The notes: generated from the sequence alone by a model not told the origin. 39,303 nucleotides of DNA from an uncultured Bacteroidales bacterium (GCA_902781045.1 CACZHT010000039.1:1-39303); one strand, 5' to 3'; positions 1-8,891 are shown, counted from the stretch's first letter. Translations and numbers: made by a program.

Positions 1-1605
1 GGCATAGATGCTGAACTCGACGCGCTTGGGGTCGACGAGGACAAACTTGAGCTCAGAAGGGCCTTTCTTATAGAGGAGCGAAGTGATGATGGCGTTGAGG
101 CCCACCGACTTACCCTTGCCCGTGGCACCGGCCACGAGCAGGTGCGGCATCTTGGTGAGGTCGGCGACAAAGACCTCGTTGCTCACGGTGCATCCCAGGC
201 ACATGGGCAGCTTGGCCTTGGTCTCCTGGAAGGCCTTTGAGGCGAGCACCTGCCGCATGGGCACGGTCTGCGGCTCGCGGTTGGGCACCTCGATGCCGAT
301 GGTGCCCCGCCCTGGCATGGGCGCGATGATGCGAATGCCGAGGGCAGCCAGGCTCAGGGCGATGTCATCCTCCAGGTTCTTGACCTTGGAGACGCGCGTG
401 CCGTCGACGGGCACAATCTCGAACAGTGTCACCGTGGGCCCGACATGGACATCGATGCTCTTGATCTGAATGCCATAGTTATTGAGCGTCTCGGTGATGC
501 GCTGTTTGTTGCTCTCTTGCTCCTCCTGGTCGACACTGTCGGTGCGCATCTGCATGTCGGCCAACAGGTCAAGCGTGGGGAAGCGGTAGTGGCGGTACTC
601 GCCCGTAGGGTCGTTGGGATTGCTCACGCGGTCGGCCGTCTCGATGTCGTTCATCACCACCGTCTCTGTTTCCTGACCTTGGGACTTTTCGGGCCGGTTG
701 CGGGGCTCTTGTCGGCGCCGCTGTTGGGGCTGTTTGCCGCCTGCGGGCCTCATTTGCTCACTGCCCGAGGCGGCTTTCAGAGGGTTTGCCGGCTCCTCGT
801 CGTCGTGTCGGTGGGCCGTCTCGGGCCGTCCGGCACCGAAGAAGTCGGTCGTCTGGCGTGCGGCCGCCTTGTCCTGGTTCTCGTCGCCGGCGATGACCCT
901 GCCGTCGAACGTGCGTCTGCGCTCCTGCAGTGTCGACTTGGCGCGGTCATAGAGGGCCTTGAGCGTCTTGTAGCAGGCGAAGATCCAGAGCATGAGAATC
1001 ACGGCGTTGACGGCCACCATGCCATAGATACCCACTAGGCCATAGAGCCACTTGTTGGCAAAGTATCCGAATGCCCCTCCAAGCGGGAAGAAAGTGAGGT
1101 TCATGCCAAGGGTTGCCGCTCCGACCACCATCGAGCAGGTGAAGATGCTGAACAGCGAGATGAGCGTGTAGGAGAAGAAGTGGGCCTTCTTGCCCTTGCG
1201 CACCATGCGCATGCCCAGTGTGACGCACCAGACAACCAGGATGAACGCCGCCACGCCCACGCCGTCGGCGATGAGCAGCTGCGATAGCGAAGCCCCCACC
1301 GCCGCCCCCCAGTTGCTCATGTTCTCGGGTTGCTGGGCATTGGTGAGCACGCCATTGCTTGCCACCTGGTTCTGGTCGGCCATGCCGGAATAGAGGAAGA
1401 AGCTCATGAACGAGAGCAGCAGATAGACGCCCAGCAGCAGCAGGATGATGCCCAGGGCGAAACGTGTGCGCCCATTCTTAAAGAACTCGGCAAAGCGTTG
1501 CCATCGCGTCATCTCCCTCTGCGCCTCGGCTTGCCTCTGCTCCTCGGCTTTCTTGAACTCCTCGTTTACCCCCGAGAGGTCGGGGTTATAAGTCTCTTTG
1601 GTCAT
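1..1605 (-). CDS. ftsK: DNA translocase FtsK, N-terminal part (cut by window edge)
   Basis: FtsK/SpoIIIE-family ATPase that pumps chromosomal DNA through the division septum and helps resolve dimers. The reading frame is open for 535 codons from an ATG at 1605 to base 1, so the C-terminal part lies outside the window. A charged N-terminus is followed by a first membrane segment at about residues 42-66 (rich in L, I, F), then further hydrophobic segments up to about residue 215, a low-complexity P/A/E/K-rich linker, and the start of the motor domain. Near residue 490 there is a Walker A motif (GATGKGKSVGLN), and then FVLVDPKRVEF, the Walker B region with the DPKR seen in FtsK. The order of membrane part, linker and motor is the usual one. 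A TAACTTTG box at 1638-1645 lies 33 bases before the ATG and supports this start. Identification is secure; only the 3' end is missing. Confidence 0.95.
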   Translation of the reverse strand, partial: MTKETYNPDLSGVNEEFKKAEEQRQAEAQREMTRWQRFAEFFKNGRTRFALGIILLLLGVYLLLSFMSFFLYSGMADQNQVASNGVLTNAQQPENMSNWGAAVGASLSQLLIADGVGVAAFILVVWCVTLGMRMVRKGKKAHFFSYTLISLFSIFTCSMVVGAATLGMNLTFFPLGGAFGYFANKWLYGLVGIYGMVAVNAVILMLWIFACYKTLKALYDRAKSTLQERRRTFDGRVIAGDENQDKAAARQTTDFFGAGRPETAHRHDDEEPANPLKAASGSEQMRPAGGKQPQQRRRQEPRNRPEKSQGQETETVVMNDIETADRVSNPNDPTGEYRHYRFPTLDLLADMQMRTDSVDQEEQESNKQRITETLNNYGIQIKSIDVHVGPTVTLFEIVPVDGTRVSKVKNLEDDIALSLAALGIRIIAPMPGRGTIGIEVPNREPQTVPMRQVLASKAFQETKAKLPMCLGCTVSNEVFVADLTKMPHLLVAGATGKGKSVGLNAIITSLLYKKGPSELKFVLVDPKRVEFSIYA

Positions 1606-1637
1606 CGGTGATGTGATATTTTTCAGTGTTGAGTGAG

Positions 1638-1645
1638 CAAAGTTA
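1638..1645 (-). promoter_or_regulatory. Predicted -7 box for ftsK
   Basis: The minus strand reads TAACTTTG, matching the Bacteroidetes -7 consensus TAnnTTTG, 32 bases upstream of the ftsK ATG. No clear TTTG -33 element was seen at the usual distance. Predicted from sequence only. Confidence 0.6.
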
Positions 1646-1693
1646 CTATGATTTTGTGTAAAATTTGTTCACAAGTGACAATTTTAAGACAAT

Positions 1694-3172
1694 TTAATCT
1701 TTCAGCCAGAATGTGCGAGTGAACAGCACCAGCACGGTGAACAGCTCCAGTCGGCCCACGAGCATCTCGAATGCCAGCAGCCACTTGGCCGCATCGGGCA
1801 GCAGCTCGAACGAGCCCGACTGCAATGTCACGCCATAGCCCAACCCCAAGTTGCTGATGGTGGAGATGGACGTGTAGAGCGCATCGAAGATGGGAATGCC
1901 CATGAGCGTGAGCAGCACGGCCACCACCAGCACCACCAGCAGATAGATGGAAAGGAAAGCGATGACCTTGGCCACAATGTTGTGCGGCACCGAGCGTCCG
2001 TCGACACGCACCGAGGTGACGGTGTTGCTGTGCAGCACACGGTAGAACTCGTTGGTGGTGTTCTTGAGCAGGACAATGAATCGGTCAATCTTGGCGCCGC
2101 CTGACGTGGACCCCGCCATGCCGCCAAAGAACATGATGATCATGAGCAACATGGTGATGAACTCACCTTTAGTCTCATAGTTCACGCTGGTGAACCCGGT
2201 GGATGTGATGGCCGCGATGGTGTCGAACACAGCAAACGTCCAGCGCTCCTGCCCGGTGTCGCACATGCCCATGGCATACATGCGCCAGACAATGGCCAGC
2301 GACACACCCACAGTCACGATGCAATACCATTTGAAAGTGTCACTGCGCAGGAGTTTGCTGAAGCGCCCCCGCAACAGATTGAACAACATGGTGAAATTGA
2401 CCCCACCCAGAAACATGAACACAGTGATGACCAGATAGACATACTGCGAGTGCCAGTGATTGATGCCCTCGTTCTTGGTCGACAGGCCACCCGTCGACAG
2501 TGTTGTCAACGCGTGACAAACCGAGTCGAACCATCCCATCACCGGCGAGAGCAGCACAGCCAGCAGCACCGTCAGCCCCAAATAGATGAGCCACAAGTCC
2601 TTGGCCGTCTGGCTCACACGAGGGCGCAAGCGCTCGTGGGTGATGCCGGTTACCTCGGCGTTGAACAGGGCAATGCCTCCCTTGTAGTTGAGCATGGGCA
2701 GCACAGCCAGGGTGAACAGAATGATGCCCATGCCGCCAATCCACTGCATGAGCGCACGCCAGAACAGCACGCCATGCGGCATGTCGTCGAGGTCGGTGAT
2801 GGTCGAGGCCCCTGTGGTGGTGAAACCCGCCATGGTCTCGAAGAACGCGTCCGACACGTTGTCGAGCGTGCCGGTGAACAGGAACGGCAACATGCCGAAG
2901 GCCGAGAACACAATCCAGATGGTGGCAGTGAGGATGAGCCCCTCGCGCTTGCGCATGGTCTTGCTCTTGGGCCTGATGCCGAACGTCATGGCCACGCCTG
3001 CCGTGAGCGTGATGAGCACGGCCAGCCCGAACGCCACCCATGTACCCGTCTCGCCATAGAACACAGCCACGGCCAGGGGCAGGCACATGAACAATGCCTC
3101 AATCATGATGAGCCACCCCAGCATCCTGAAGATGATGGGGAAGTTGATTTGCTGTGTCAGTGTGCGTGCCAT
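1694..3172 (-). CDS. trkH: Trk-type potassium uptake protein, membrane subunit TrkH
   Basis: Membrane subunit of the Trk/Ktr potassium importer; it forms the K+ pathway in the inner membrane and is gated by the TrkA subunit encoded directly upstream. The 492-residue length is typical. The four pore-loop signatures of the family are visible in order: TTTGAST, STGGLST, STGFTS and SNLGLG, separated by hydrophobic helices. The start lies one base after the trkA stop, so the two genes are probably translationally coupled. Together with trkA, dxs and a small membrane protein it forms a minus-strand run with short gaps, so the promoter at 6684-6691 probably serves all four. No anomalies seen. Confidence 0.95.
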   Translation of the reverse strand: MARTLTQQINFPIIFRMLGWLIMIEALFMCLPLAVAVFYGETGTWVAFGLAVLITLTAGVAMTFGIRPKSKTMRKREGLILTATIWIVFSAFGMLPFLFTGTLDNVSDAFFETMAGFTTTGASTITDLDDMPHGVLFWRALMQWIGGMGIILFTLAVLPMLNYKGGIALFNAEVTGITHERLRPRVSQTAKDLWLIYLGLTVLLAVLLSPVMGWFDSVCHALTTLSTGGLSTKNEGINHWHSQYVYLVITVFMFLGGVNFTMLFNLLRGRFSKLLRSDTFKWYCIVTVGVSLAIVWRMYAMGMCDTGQERWTFAVFDTIAAITSTGFTSVNYETKGEFITMLLMIIMFFGGMAGSTSGGAKIDRFIVLLKNTTNEFYRVLHSNTVTSVRVDGRSVPHNIVAKVIAFLSIYLLVVLVVAVLLTLMGIPIFDALYTSISTISNLGLGYGVTLQSGSFELLPDAAKWLLAFEMLVGRLELFTVLVLFTRTFWLKD

Positions 3173-3173
3173 G

Positions 3174-4505
3174 TCACTTGAATGCTTTCTCTATCTTGTG
3201 TATCGCGCCTGCCAGGGTGAACACCACCAGGTGGTCGCCTCCCTGCAGGCGGGTGTTGCCCCGCACAAGCTGCCCCTCACCGTCGCGCACCAGTCCGGCG
3301 ATGGTGATGCCCGCCGGCAGTCGCAGGTCCTTGATGTCGCTGCGGGTGACACGGGCGCCCTCCTTGACGATGAGCTCCGACACCTCGGCCTCATGCAGGG
3401 CCAGACACTTGGCGTTGTCCAGGTCGCTGTCGAGCATAATCTGGAAGATGCGGCTCGAGGCCAGCAGCTTCTTGTTGATGATTGAGCCGATGTTCAGTGC
3501 CTCGGCCTCGTTGACATACTGCAGGTTCTCGACCTGTGCCACAGTCTTGCGCACGCCGTGCTCCTTGGCCATCATGCAGCCCAGGATATTGGCCTCGCTG
3601 CTGTCGCTCAACGCGATGAAGGCGTCGTAGTCGCTGATGCCCTCCTCCTCGAGCAGGTCGGTGTCGCGGGCGTCGCCGTGCACGATGTTGCAGTTGGGCA
3701 GGCGGTCGGCCAGCTCCTGGCAACGGTCATAGTCCGGGTCGACAATCTTGACATGATAGTGGTCGCCGGTGAACTTGATAAGCTGCTCGGCAATCTCGCT
3801 GCCGCCCATGACAAAGAGCTTCTCGGCCGTGAACGTCTCCTTGCCGCAGACGCGAATCACATCCTTGATGTGGCCACGCGTGGTGGAGATGTAGGCAATG
3901 TCATTGGCCTCGACACGGTCCAGTCCGCCGGGTATGATGGTCTCGCGGTTGCGGCGTATGGCCGAGATGTGCATGAACCGCGAAATCTCGCCCAGGTCCT
4001 TAAGCTGCTGCCCGATGAATGTAGCATTGTCGCGCAGCTTCACCCCCAGCAAGATCAGCTCGCCGTTGATCATCTCGAACCAGTTGCGCACCCAGGGCCG
4101 CTTGATCGAGGCAAAGATCTCGCCAGCGGCAAGATACTCAGGGTAGATGAGGTCGTCGACACCAATGCGTGCGAAATATTCTTGCCATTTTTTGGCAAGA
4201 TACTCGTCGTTGTCGATTCGCGCGACCGTTCGCTTGGCTCCCATGCTCTTGGCGATCTGGCAAGCCAGTATGTTGCGTGCCTCGAATGGGGTGACCCCGA
4301 TGAACAGGTCTGCGCTGCCCACCTTCACGTCTCGCATGTTGGCAAACGATGTGGCGCTGCCGTGATAGGTCATCAGGTTATAGTTGTCGAGTGCGGCCAG
4401 CTTGCTCTCGGTCGTGTCCATGATGATGATGTCCTGCTCCTCGTTGCTGAGCATCTTGGCCAAGTGGGTCCCGACCTCACCGGCTCCGGCAATCACGATT
4501 TTCAT
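3174..4505 (-). CDS. trkA: Trk system potassium uptake protein TrkA
   Basis: Peripheral cytoplasmic NAD(H)/nucleotide-binding regulator of the TrkH potassium channel. The 443-residue protein has the duplicated arrangement of full-length TrkA: a first Rossmann-type RCK domain starting with GAGEVGTHLAKML at residues 7-19, a TrkA-C-like segment, then a second RCK-N domain starting near VMGGSEIAEQL and a second TrkA-C domain at the end. It is followed after one base by trkH, its partner, and preceded by dxs with a gap of 38 bases. The length and the two complete halves argue that the gene is intact. Confidence 0.95.
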   Translation of the reverse strand: MKIVIAGAGEVGTHLAKMLSNEEQDIIIMDTTESKLAALDNYNLMTYHGSATSFANMRDVKVGSADLFIGVTPFEARNILACQIAKSMGAKRTVARIDNDEYLAKKWQEYFARIGVDDLIYPEYLAAGEIFASIKRPWVRNWFEMINGELILLGVKLRDNATFIGQQLKDLGEISRFMHISAIRRNRETIIPGGLDRVEANDIAYISTTRGHIKDVIRVCGKETFTAEKLFVMGGSEIAEQLIKFTGDHYHVKIVDPDYDRCQELADRLPNCNIVHGDARDTDLLEEEGISDYDAFIALSDSSEANILGCMMAKEHGVRKTVAQVENLQYVNEAEALNIGSIINKKLLASSRIFQIMLDSDLDNAKCLALHEAEVSELIVKEGARVTRSDIKDLRLPAGITIAGLVRDGEGQLVRGNTRLQGGDHLVVFTLAGAIHKIEKAFK

Positions 4506-4543
4506 TGCGTTTTCGGGTTTTGAGTTTCGGATTTCGGGTTTGG

Positions 4544-6466
4544 CTATGAGGCCTGGGTGATGAGCTTCTTCAAGGTGTCGTAGACCGACTGCTCGTCGAT
4601 GCCACAGAGCTGTTGCTGCTGCTTGACGGTGCCCTGGTCGACAAACTCGTCGCGCACGCCAAGCCGCGTCAACCGGCAGCTGTTGTCGTGCTCAGACAAC
4701 CACTCGGCAACGGCCGAGCCCAGTCCGCCCACGATGGTGCCGTCCTCGACAGTGACGATGTGCCGGTATCGTCCGGCCACCTCGGCCAGGATGTCCTCGT
4801 CGATGGGTTTGAGGAATATCATGTCGTAGTGCGCCACGGCCATGCCCTGGTCATGCAGTCGCTGGACGGCGGCACTGACATTGTTGCCGATGTGGCCAAT
4901 GGAGAGCACCGCCACACGCCCGTCGCCGTCGGTCAGCCGCCGCCCTTTGCCGATGGGCATGGGCTTCATCTCGTTGTGCCAGTCGACCAGCACGCCACGG
5001 CCTCGCGGATAGCGGATGGCCATGGGACCCTGATGTCGCTGTGCGGTGAACATCAGGTTGCGCAGGTCGTGCTCGTTGATGGGGGCGCTGACCACCATGC
5101 CGGGTATGCAACGCAGATAGGCCAGGTCGAACAGGCCATGGTGTGTCACCCCGTCCTCGCCCACCAGACCGCCACGGTCGATGCAGAACGTCACCGGCAG
5201 CCGCGCGATGGCCACGTCGTGGATGATATGGTCGTAGGCACGCTGGAGGAACGAGCTGTAGATGGCCACAAACGGATGCATACCGTCCTTGGCCAAGCCG
5301 CCGGCAAAAGTGACGGCATGCCCCTCGCTGATGCCCACGTCGAAGGTGCGGCGCGGAAACTCCTTGAGCATCATCGACATGCTTGTTCCGCCCGGCATGG
5401 CGGCCGTGATGCCCACGATGCGCTCGTCGTCACGGGCCAGCTCGACCAGTGTCCTGCCGAACACGTCCTGGTACTTGGGCGGGTCATACTCGGCCCGTGC
5501 CTTGGCCCGCTCGCCAGTGCGCTCGTCAAACTTGCCTGGCGCGTGCCATGTGGTGGGGTCGGCCTCGGCAGGGGCATAGCCCTTGCCCTTGACCGTGTGC
5601 AGGTGCACCAGCTTGGGTCCGGTCATGTCCTTGACCTCGGTGAAGACCTTGACCAGCCGCTTGACGTCGTGGCCGTCAAAGGGGCCGAAGTAGCGGATGT
5701 TCAGACCCTCGAAGATGTTCTGCTGGCCGGTGAGCATCGACTTCATGGCGTTGTTGAATCGCATGACCACCCCCTTGCCGCTGTCGCCAATCACGCCGTG
5801 ATCGCGCAGGAAGCGGTAGGTGCGGTAACGGAAATTGTTGTATCGCTTGCTCGTGGTCATGTCGGTCATGTATCGGCCCAGTGCTCCCGTGGGTCGGTCG
5901 ATGGACATGTCGTTGTCGTTGAGGATGATGAGCAGGTTGTTGGGGTTGTTGGCGGCATTGTTGATGCCTTCAAAGGCCAGCCCGCCGCCAATGCTGGCGT
6001 CGCCGATGACGGCCACTACCTTCCGTCCGGGGTTCTTCTCAAGCTCGGCAGCGATGCTCATGCCCAGCGCAGCCGAGATGCTGTTGCTGGCATGACCGGC
6101 GATGAAGGTGTCATACTCACTCTCGGCGGGATTGGGAAAACCGCTCAGTCCGCCCATTTTGCGGTTCTCGCTGAAGCGGTCGCGCCGTCCGGTGAGAATC
6201 TTGTGCGCGTAGGCCTGATGGCCCACGTCCCAGACGATGCGGTCGCCCGGCGTGTCGAACACATAGTGCAGGGCCACGACAATCTCGACGGCGCCCATGC
6301 TTGAGGCGAAGTGCCCGGGGTTGGTCGAGAGCTCGTGCACCATGAACTTGCGCAACTCGTCGCACACCTGCGGCAGCTGTTCGACAGACAGCTTCTTCAG
6401 GTCGGCCGGCGAGTCAATCTGCGCCAGCAGCGGAAAATGCTCTTCAATATAAGGTTTCTCGGTCAT
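4544..6466 (-). CDS. dxs: 1-deoxy-D-xylulose-5-phosphate synthase
   Basis: Thiamine-diphosphate enzyme that condenses pyruvate and glyceraldehyde 3-phosphate to 1-deoxy-D-xylulose 5-phosphate, the first step of the MEP isoprenoid pathway, which also feeds thiamine and pyridoxal synthesis. The frame is open further upstream, but the start at 6466 (MTEKPYIEEHF) gives the normal length of 640 residues and lies 7 bases after the stop of the small membrane protein. Seen in order: an HQAYAHKILTGR stretch early on, the ThDP/Mg motif GDASIGGG followed by NDNDMSID, the second domain with AMPGGTSM, and the third with VEDGTIVGGLGSAV. Linkage to trkA-trkH has no obvious biochemical logic and may only reflect a shared housekeeping transcript. 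Confidence 0.95.
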   Translation of the reverse strand: MTEKPYIEEHFPLLAQIDSPADLKKLSVEQLPQVCDELRKFMVHELSTNPGHFASSMGAVEIVVALHYVFDTPGDRIVWDVGHQAYAHKILTGRRDRFSENRKMGGLSGFPNPAESEYDTFIAGHASNSISAALGMSIAAELEKNPGRKVVAVIGDASIGGGLAFEGINNAANNPNNLLIILNDNDMSIDRPTGALGRYMTDMTTSKRYNNFRYRTYRFLRDHGVIGDSGKGVVMRFNNAMKSMLTGQQNIFEGLNIRYFGPFDGHDVKRLVKVFTEVKDMTGPKLVHLHTVKGKGYAPAEADPTTWHAPGKFDERTGERAKARAEYDPPKYQDVFGRTLVELARDDERIVGITAAMPGGTSMSMMLKEFPRRTFDVGISEGHAVTFAGGLAKDGMHPFVAIYSSFLQRAYDHIIHDVAIARLPVTFCIDRGGLVGEDGVTHHGLFDLAYLRCIPGMVVSAPINEHDLRNLMFTAQRHQGPMAIRYPRGRGVLVDWHNEMKPMPIGKGRRLTDGDGRVAVLSIGHIGNNVSAAVQRLHDQGMAVAHYDMIFLKPIDEDILAEVAGRYRHIVTVEDGTIVGGLGSAVAEWLSEHDNSCRLTRLGVRDEFVDQGTVKQQQQLCGIDEQSVYDTLKKLITQAS

Positions 6467-6473
6467 AATGCGG

Positions 6474-6650
6474 TTAATCTTTTTTGCGGACATACTTCTT
6501 GTAGAGCGGCACAAACACGATGATGCCCGAGGCCACAATCGCGAAGACCACGTTAAAGTCGATGCGCTCTGCGCTGGTGAGCAGGATGTAACACAGCGCC
6601 AGCCACAGCAGCAGCACGCACGCGAAACGGATGATGTTTCCTGTTGTCAT
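6474..6650 (-). CDS. Small two-helix membrane protein
   Basis: A 58-residue protein, first gene of the run that continues into dxs, trkA and trkH. The longer open frame reaches back to 6758, but that would run over the promoter box at 6684-6691 and over the terminator of the neighbouring gene, so I place the start at 6650 (MTTGNIIRFACVL). Two hydrophobic helices are seen (about residues 6-22 and 31-48), the second followed by a basic tail ending YKKYVRKKD, so both ends are probably cytoplasmic. The stop is 7 bases before the dxs ATG. I do not recognise a family; no function is assigned. Confidence 0.7.
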   Translation of the reverse strand: MTTGNIIRFACVLLLWLALCYILLTSAERIDFNVVFAIVASGIIVFVPLYKKYVRKKD

Positions 6651-6683
6651 GAGACGATGTCCTTTTTTGTTTTTTATAAACCG

Positions 6684-6691
6684 CAAAGTTA
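6684..6691 (-). promoter_or_regulatory. Predicted -7 box for the small membrane protein-dxs-trkA-trkH operon
   Basis: The minus strand reads TAACTTTG, an exact TAnnTTTG match, 33 bases before the ATG at 6650. It is the only good box found before this run of four closely spaced genes. No convincing -33 element was found. Confidence 0.6.
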
Positions 6692-6729
6692 CGAAGATTT
6701 TTTCATTAGCGACGATTTGAGACACAAAA

Positions 6730-6759
6730 AATGCGCCAGTTGTTGAAAACTGACGCATT
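6730..6759 (-). terminator. Rho-independent terminator after the flavodoxin-like gene
   Basis: Twelve-base arms (6730-6741 and 6748-6759) with one mismatch and a six-base loop. On the minus strand the hairpin is followed directly by TTTTTTG, and it lies 22 bases after the stop at 6782. It separates the flavodoxin-like gene from the dxs operon promoter. Confidence 0.8.
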
Positions 6760-6781
6760 TGGCTTACCGAAAAGGGGGATT

Positions 6782-7360
6782 CTACATGCCCAGCCAGGCA
6801 CGGATGGTGTCCTGAGTGGCTCCATTGAGCAGACGACCCGGCTGCCAGTTGAGGGCGGGATAGGCCTTGGCCAGGTCGGCGGCCGACTTGTCGATGGTGC
6901 TGCCGCCCGAGGTGGCGAACGGAATCATCACTTTGCCCTTGAAGTCATTGGCCTCGATAAAGGTGTTGATGATGGTCGGCGCGGTGTACCACCACACGGG
7001 GAAACCGACAAAGACGGTGTCGTACTGCTCGATGTTCTCGACCTTGCCGCCAGCCTTGATGGCCGGACGCGAGCTGAGGTCCTTCATCTCGACGCTGCTG
7101 CGGCTGGTGCTGTCGCGCCAGTCCAGGTCGGCGTCGGTGTAGGGTTGCTCGGGGTCAATCTTGTAGAGCGTGCCTCCTGTGACCTCGGCCAGGGTCTTGG
7201 CCACCCCCTCGGTCACACCCGAGGCCGAGAAGTAGGCCACCAGGGTCTTTCCAGCCGATTGGTTCTGCTGCATGTCTGCCTTGTCTTGTTTGTTGCCGCC
7301 GGCGCAGGCACTCAGACTCAATGCTGCCATGGCGACGATCAGGTAAAATAACTTTTTCAT
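6782..7360 (-). CDS. Flavodoxin-like lipoprotein
   Basis: A 192-residue exported protein. The start at 7360 gives a clean lipoprotein signal peptide ([14 protein letters not shown]) with lipobox LSAC and a mature Cys near residue 19; the frame stays open back to 7936 but that part is antisense to the HD-domain gene. After a short polar linker the flavodoxin fold begins with [19 protein letters not shown], whose SASGVTEG is the FMN-phosphate loop; [18 protein letters not shown] and IPFATSGGS are typical of the flavodoxin_4 type often found as a single-domain lipoprotein in gut Bacteroidales. It probably works as an FMN redox protein on the periplasmic side of a membrane; its partner is unknown. 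It is transcribed away from the HD gene and has its own promoter and terminator. Confidence 0.88.
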   Translation of the reverse strand: MKKLFYLIVAMAALSLSACAGGNKQDKADMQQNQSAGKTLVAYFSASGVTEGVAKTLAEVTGGTLYKIDPEQPYTDADLDWRDSTSRSSVEMKDLSSRPAIKAGGKVENIEQYDTVFVGFPVWWYTAPTIINTFIEANDFKGKVMIPFATSGGSTIDKSAADLAKAYPALNWQPGRLLNGATQDTIRAWLGM

Positions 7361-7387
7361 TGTTGTGAGAGCGATAGAATAACGCCG

Positions 7388-7395
7388 CAAAATTA
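7388..7395 (-). promoter_or_regulatory. Predicted -7 box for the flavodoxin-like gene
   Basis: The minus strand reads TAATTTTG (TAnnTTTG match), 27 bases before the ATG, with a TTG about 20 bases further upstream as a possible -33 element. It lies back to back with the promoter of the HD-domain gene. Confidence 0.6.
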
Positions 7396-7438
7396 CACGA
7401 TTTCCGGCACAATGGCAACAGTTGTCTGATTTTTTCAC

Positions 7439-7446
7439 TATTTTTG
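7439..7446 (+). promoter_or_regulatory. Predicted -7 box of the HD-domain gene, almost abutting the ATG
   Basis: TATTTTTG ends only four bases before the ATG at 7451. With the usual distance from -7 box to transcription start, the mRNA would begin at or next to the start codon, giving a leaderless or nearly leaderless message. Confidence 0.55.
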
Positions 7447-7450
7447 CACC

Positions 7451-8086
7451 ATGATTAATCCAGAACTCCAACAATATGTCGAGCGCGAGATATTGCCGCG
7501 CTATGACCATCACGATGCCGCCCACCGCCGCGACCATGTGCTCACCGTCATCGGCCAGTCGCTTGCCATCGCGCGACAACTGCGCCAGCAGGGCGTTGAC
7601 ATCGACGAGGACATGGCCTACGCCATCGCGGCCTATCACGACACGGGTCTGTGCGAGGGGCGCGACCATCATCACGAGGTGTCGGCCCGCATTATCCGCC
7701 AGGACATGGAGCTGCGGCGCTGGTTCAGCCCTGAGCAGATCGAGGTAATGGCCCAGGCCGCCCACGACCATCGCGCCAGCTCCGGCCATGCGCCGCGCAC
7801 CCTCTATGGCCGCATTGTGGCCGAGGCCGACCGCGTGATTGTGCCCGAGACCATCGTGCGTCGCACCATCCAGTACGGCCTGGACCACTACCCCACCCTC
7901 GACCGCGAGCAGCACTATGAGCGCACCGTGCAGCACCTGCGCGAGAAGTATGGCGAGGGCGGCTACCTGCGACTCTGGTTCGACGACTCGCCCAATGCTG
8001 CCCGCCTGACCCGTCTGCGCCAGCTCATCGCCAGTCCCGCCCAGCTCCGTCCCCTGTTCGACCGCCTGTTCGCCGAGCTGAAATGA
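7451..8086 (+). CDS. HD-domain metal-dependent phosphohydrolase
   Basis: A 211-residue cytoplasmic protein of the HD superfamily, whose members hydrolyse phosphate esters such as nucleotides or cyclic dinucleotides using metals held by His and Asp. The metal-site motifs are visible: HRRDHV (His25, His29), YHDTG (His63-Asp64), a [10 protein letters not shown] stretch with further histidines, HDH near residue 108, and EADRVI with the conserved Asp near residue 129. The substrate cannot be told from sequence. The start at 7451 is set by the promoter box just upstream. The TGA stop is the first three bases of a palindromic repeat element (8084-8273), so the last residues may have been set by an insertion. 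Confidence 0.85.
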   Translation: MINPELQQYVEREILPRYDHHDAAHRRDHVLTVIGQSLAIARQLRQQGVDIDEDMAYAIAAYHDTGLCEGRDHHHEVSARIIRQDMELRRWFSPEQIEVMAQAAHDHRASSGHAPRTLYGRIVAEADRVIVPETIVRRTIQYGLDHYPTLDREQHYERTVQHLREKYGEGGYLRLWFDDSPNAARLTRLRQLIASPAQLRPLFDRLFAELK

Positions 8087-8273
8087 TACAATTCAGAACC
8101 GTCCCCAATTGTATCAAAAAGTGGTGTGGAAAGGGGTCAGACCCGATGTGCCACCGAGTTTTGCTCGGCTGGCAACATCGGGTCTGACCCCCTGAAACGA
8201 CCGAAAGGAGGCTGTGAAGCGACCGAAAGGTTTTAACACATGATACAATTCAGAACCGTCCCCGATTGTATCA
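8084..8273. repeat. Composite palindromic element between two convergent genes (MITE/REP-like)
   Basis: Two copies of a 33-base palindrome (8084-8116 and 8241-8273; arms TGATACAATT and AATTGTATCA, core CAGAACCGTCCCC) differ at one base and flank a long hairpin (8133-8149 with 8175-8191, arms GGGGTCAGACCCGATGT and its complement, extended inward by GCC-CCGAG/CTCGG-GGC). A short direct repeat CGACCGAAAGG follows at about 8198 and 8220. The TGA of the left copy is the stop codon of the HD gene, and the complementary TGA of the right copy is the stop of sodB. The GGGGACGGTTCTG and GGGGTCAGACCC blocks look like repeats moved by REP-associated tyrosine transposases, but no transposase is present here. 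Confidence 0.75.
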
Positions 8274-8891
8274 ATTCTGGCGGTTGGTGTAGCGGTCGTT
8301 GATGACGTTCCAGTCGATGATTTGCCACAGTGCCTTGAGGTGGTCAGGACGGCGGTTCTGGTAGTCGAGGTAGTAGGCATGCTCCCAGACATCCATGGTG
8401 AGCAGCGGTGTGAGTCCGTGTCGCAGCGGGTTGTCGGCATTGGCGTGCTGCGTGATGTGCAGGTGTCCCTTGTCGTCGGTTGACAACCAGACCCACCCCG
8501 AGCCGAACAGTGTGGCTCCTGCCTTCTCAAACAGCAGTTGGAACTCTTCAAAGCCTCCGAACTGGCTGGCGATGGCCTGTGCCAGCTGGCCTGCAGGCTC
8601 GCTCTCGTCGCATGGTGGTCGGAACTGCGCGAAATAGAGGTTGTGGTTGAGTATCTGCCCGGCGTTGTTGAGCACGCCACCCTCGGCAGCTGTGACCACG
8701 ATGTCCTCCAGTGCTCTTCCCTGCCACTCGAGTCCGTCGAGAGCCGCGTTGAGGTTGTTGACATAGGCCTGCAGGTGCTTGCCGTGGTGGAACATGATGG
8801 TCTTCTCGCTGATGACCGGGTCGAGTTCCGCCGGTCCGTAGGGCAGCGACATCAGTTGGAAATGGCCGTCAATCGGCATTGTCTTGTTCAT
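8271..8891 (-). CDS. sodB: Superoxide dismutase, iron type
   Basis: Converts superoxide to oxygen and hydrogen peroxide; a cytoplasmic defence of anaerobes against oxygen exposure. The 206-residue protein has the four metal ligands of the Fe/Mn family: His35 in FHHGKHLQAY, His83 in QILNHNLYF, and Asp167 and His171 in DVWEHAYYLDY. GSGWVWL and the overall pattern fit the iron type, though Fe versus Mn use is not settled by sequence. The N-terminus has about ten extra residues compared with E. coli SodB; a second ATG four codons in is an alternative start. A TACATTTG promoter box lies at 8924-8931. The TGA stop sits inside the palindromic repeat element shared with the convergent HD gene. Confidence 0.95.
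   Translation of the reverse strand: MNKTMPIDGHFQLMSLPYGPAELDPVISEKTIMFHHGKHLQAYVNNLNAALDGLEWQGRALEDIVVTAAEGGVLNNAGQILNHNLYFAQFRPPCDESEPAGQLAQAIASQFGGFEEFQLLFEKAGATLFGSGWVWLSTDDKGHLHITQHANADNPLRHGLTPLLTMDVWEHAYYLDYQNRRPDHLKALWQIIDWNVINDRYTNRQN

Noticed and set aside
4613..6304. Long plus-strand open frame of 563 codons opposite dxs
   Set aside because: It is antisense to a complete, motif-bearing dxs; GC-rich codon bias on the other strand produces it. The same holds for the long frames opposite typA (22541-24178), ptb (18827-19756), buk (19921-20988) and trkA (3558-4523).
7361..7936. N-terminal extension of the flavodoxin-like frame
   Set aside because: The extra part is antisense to the HD-domain gene, and the ATG at 7360 gives a proper lipoprotein signal and sits after a promoter box.
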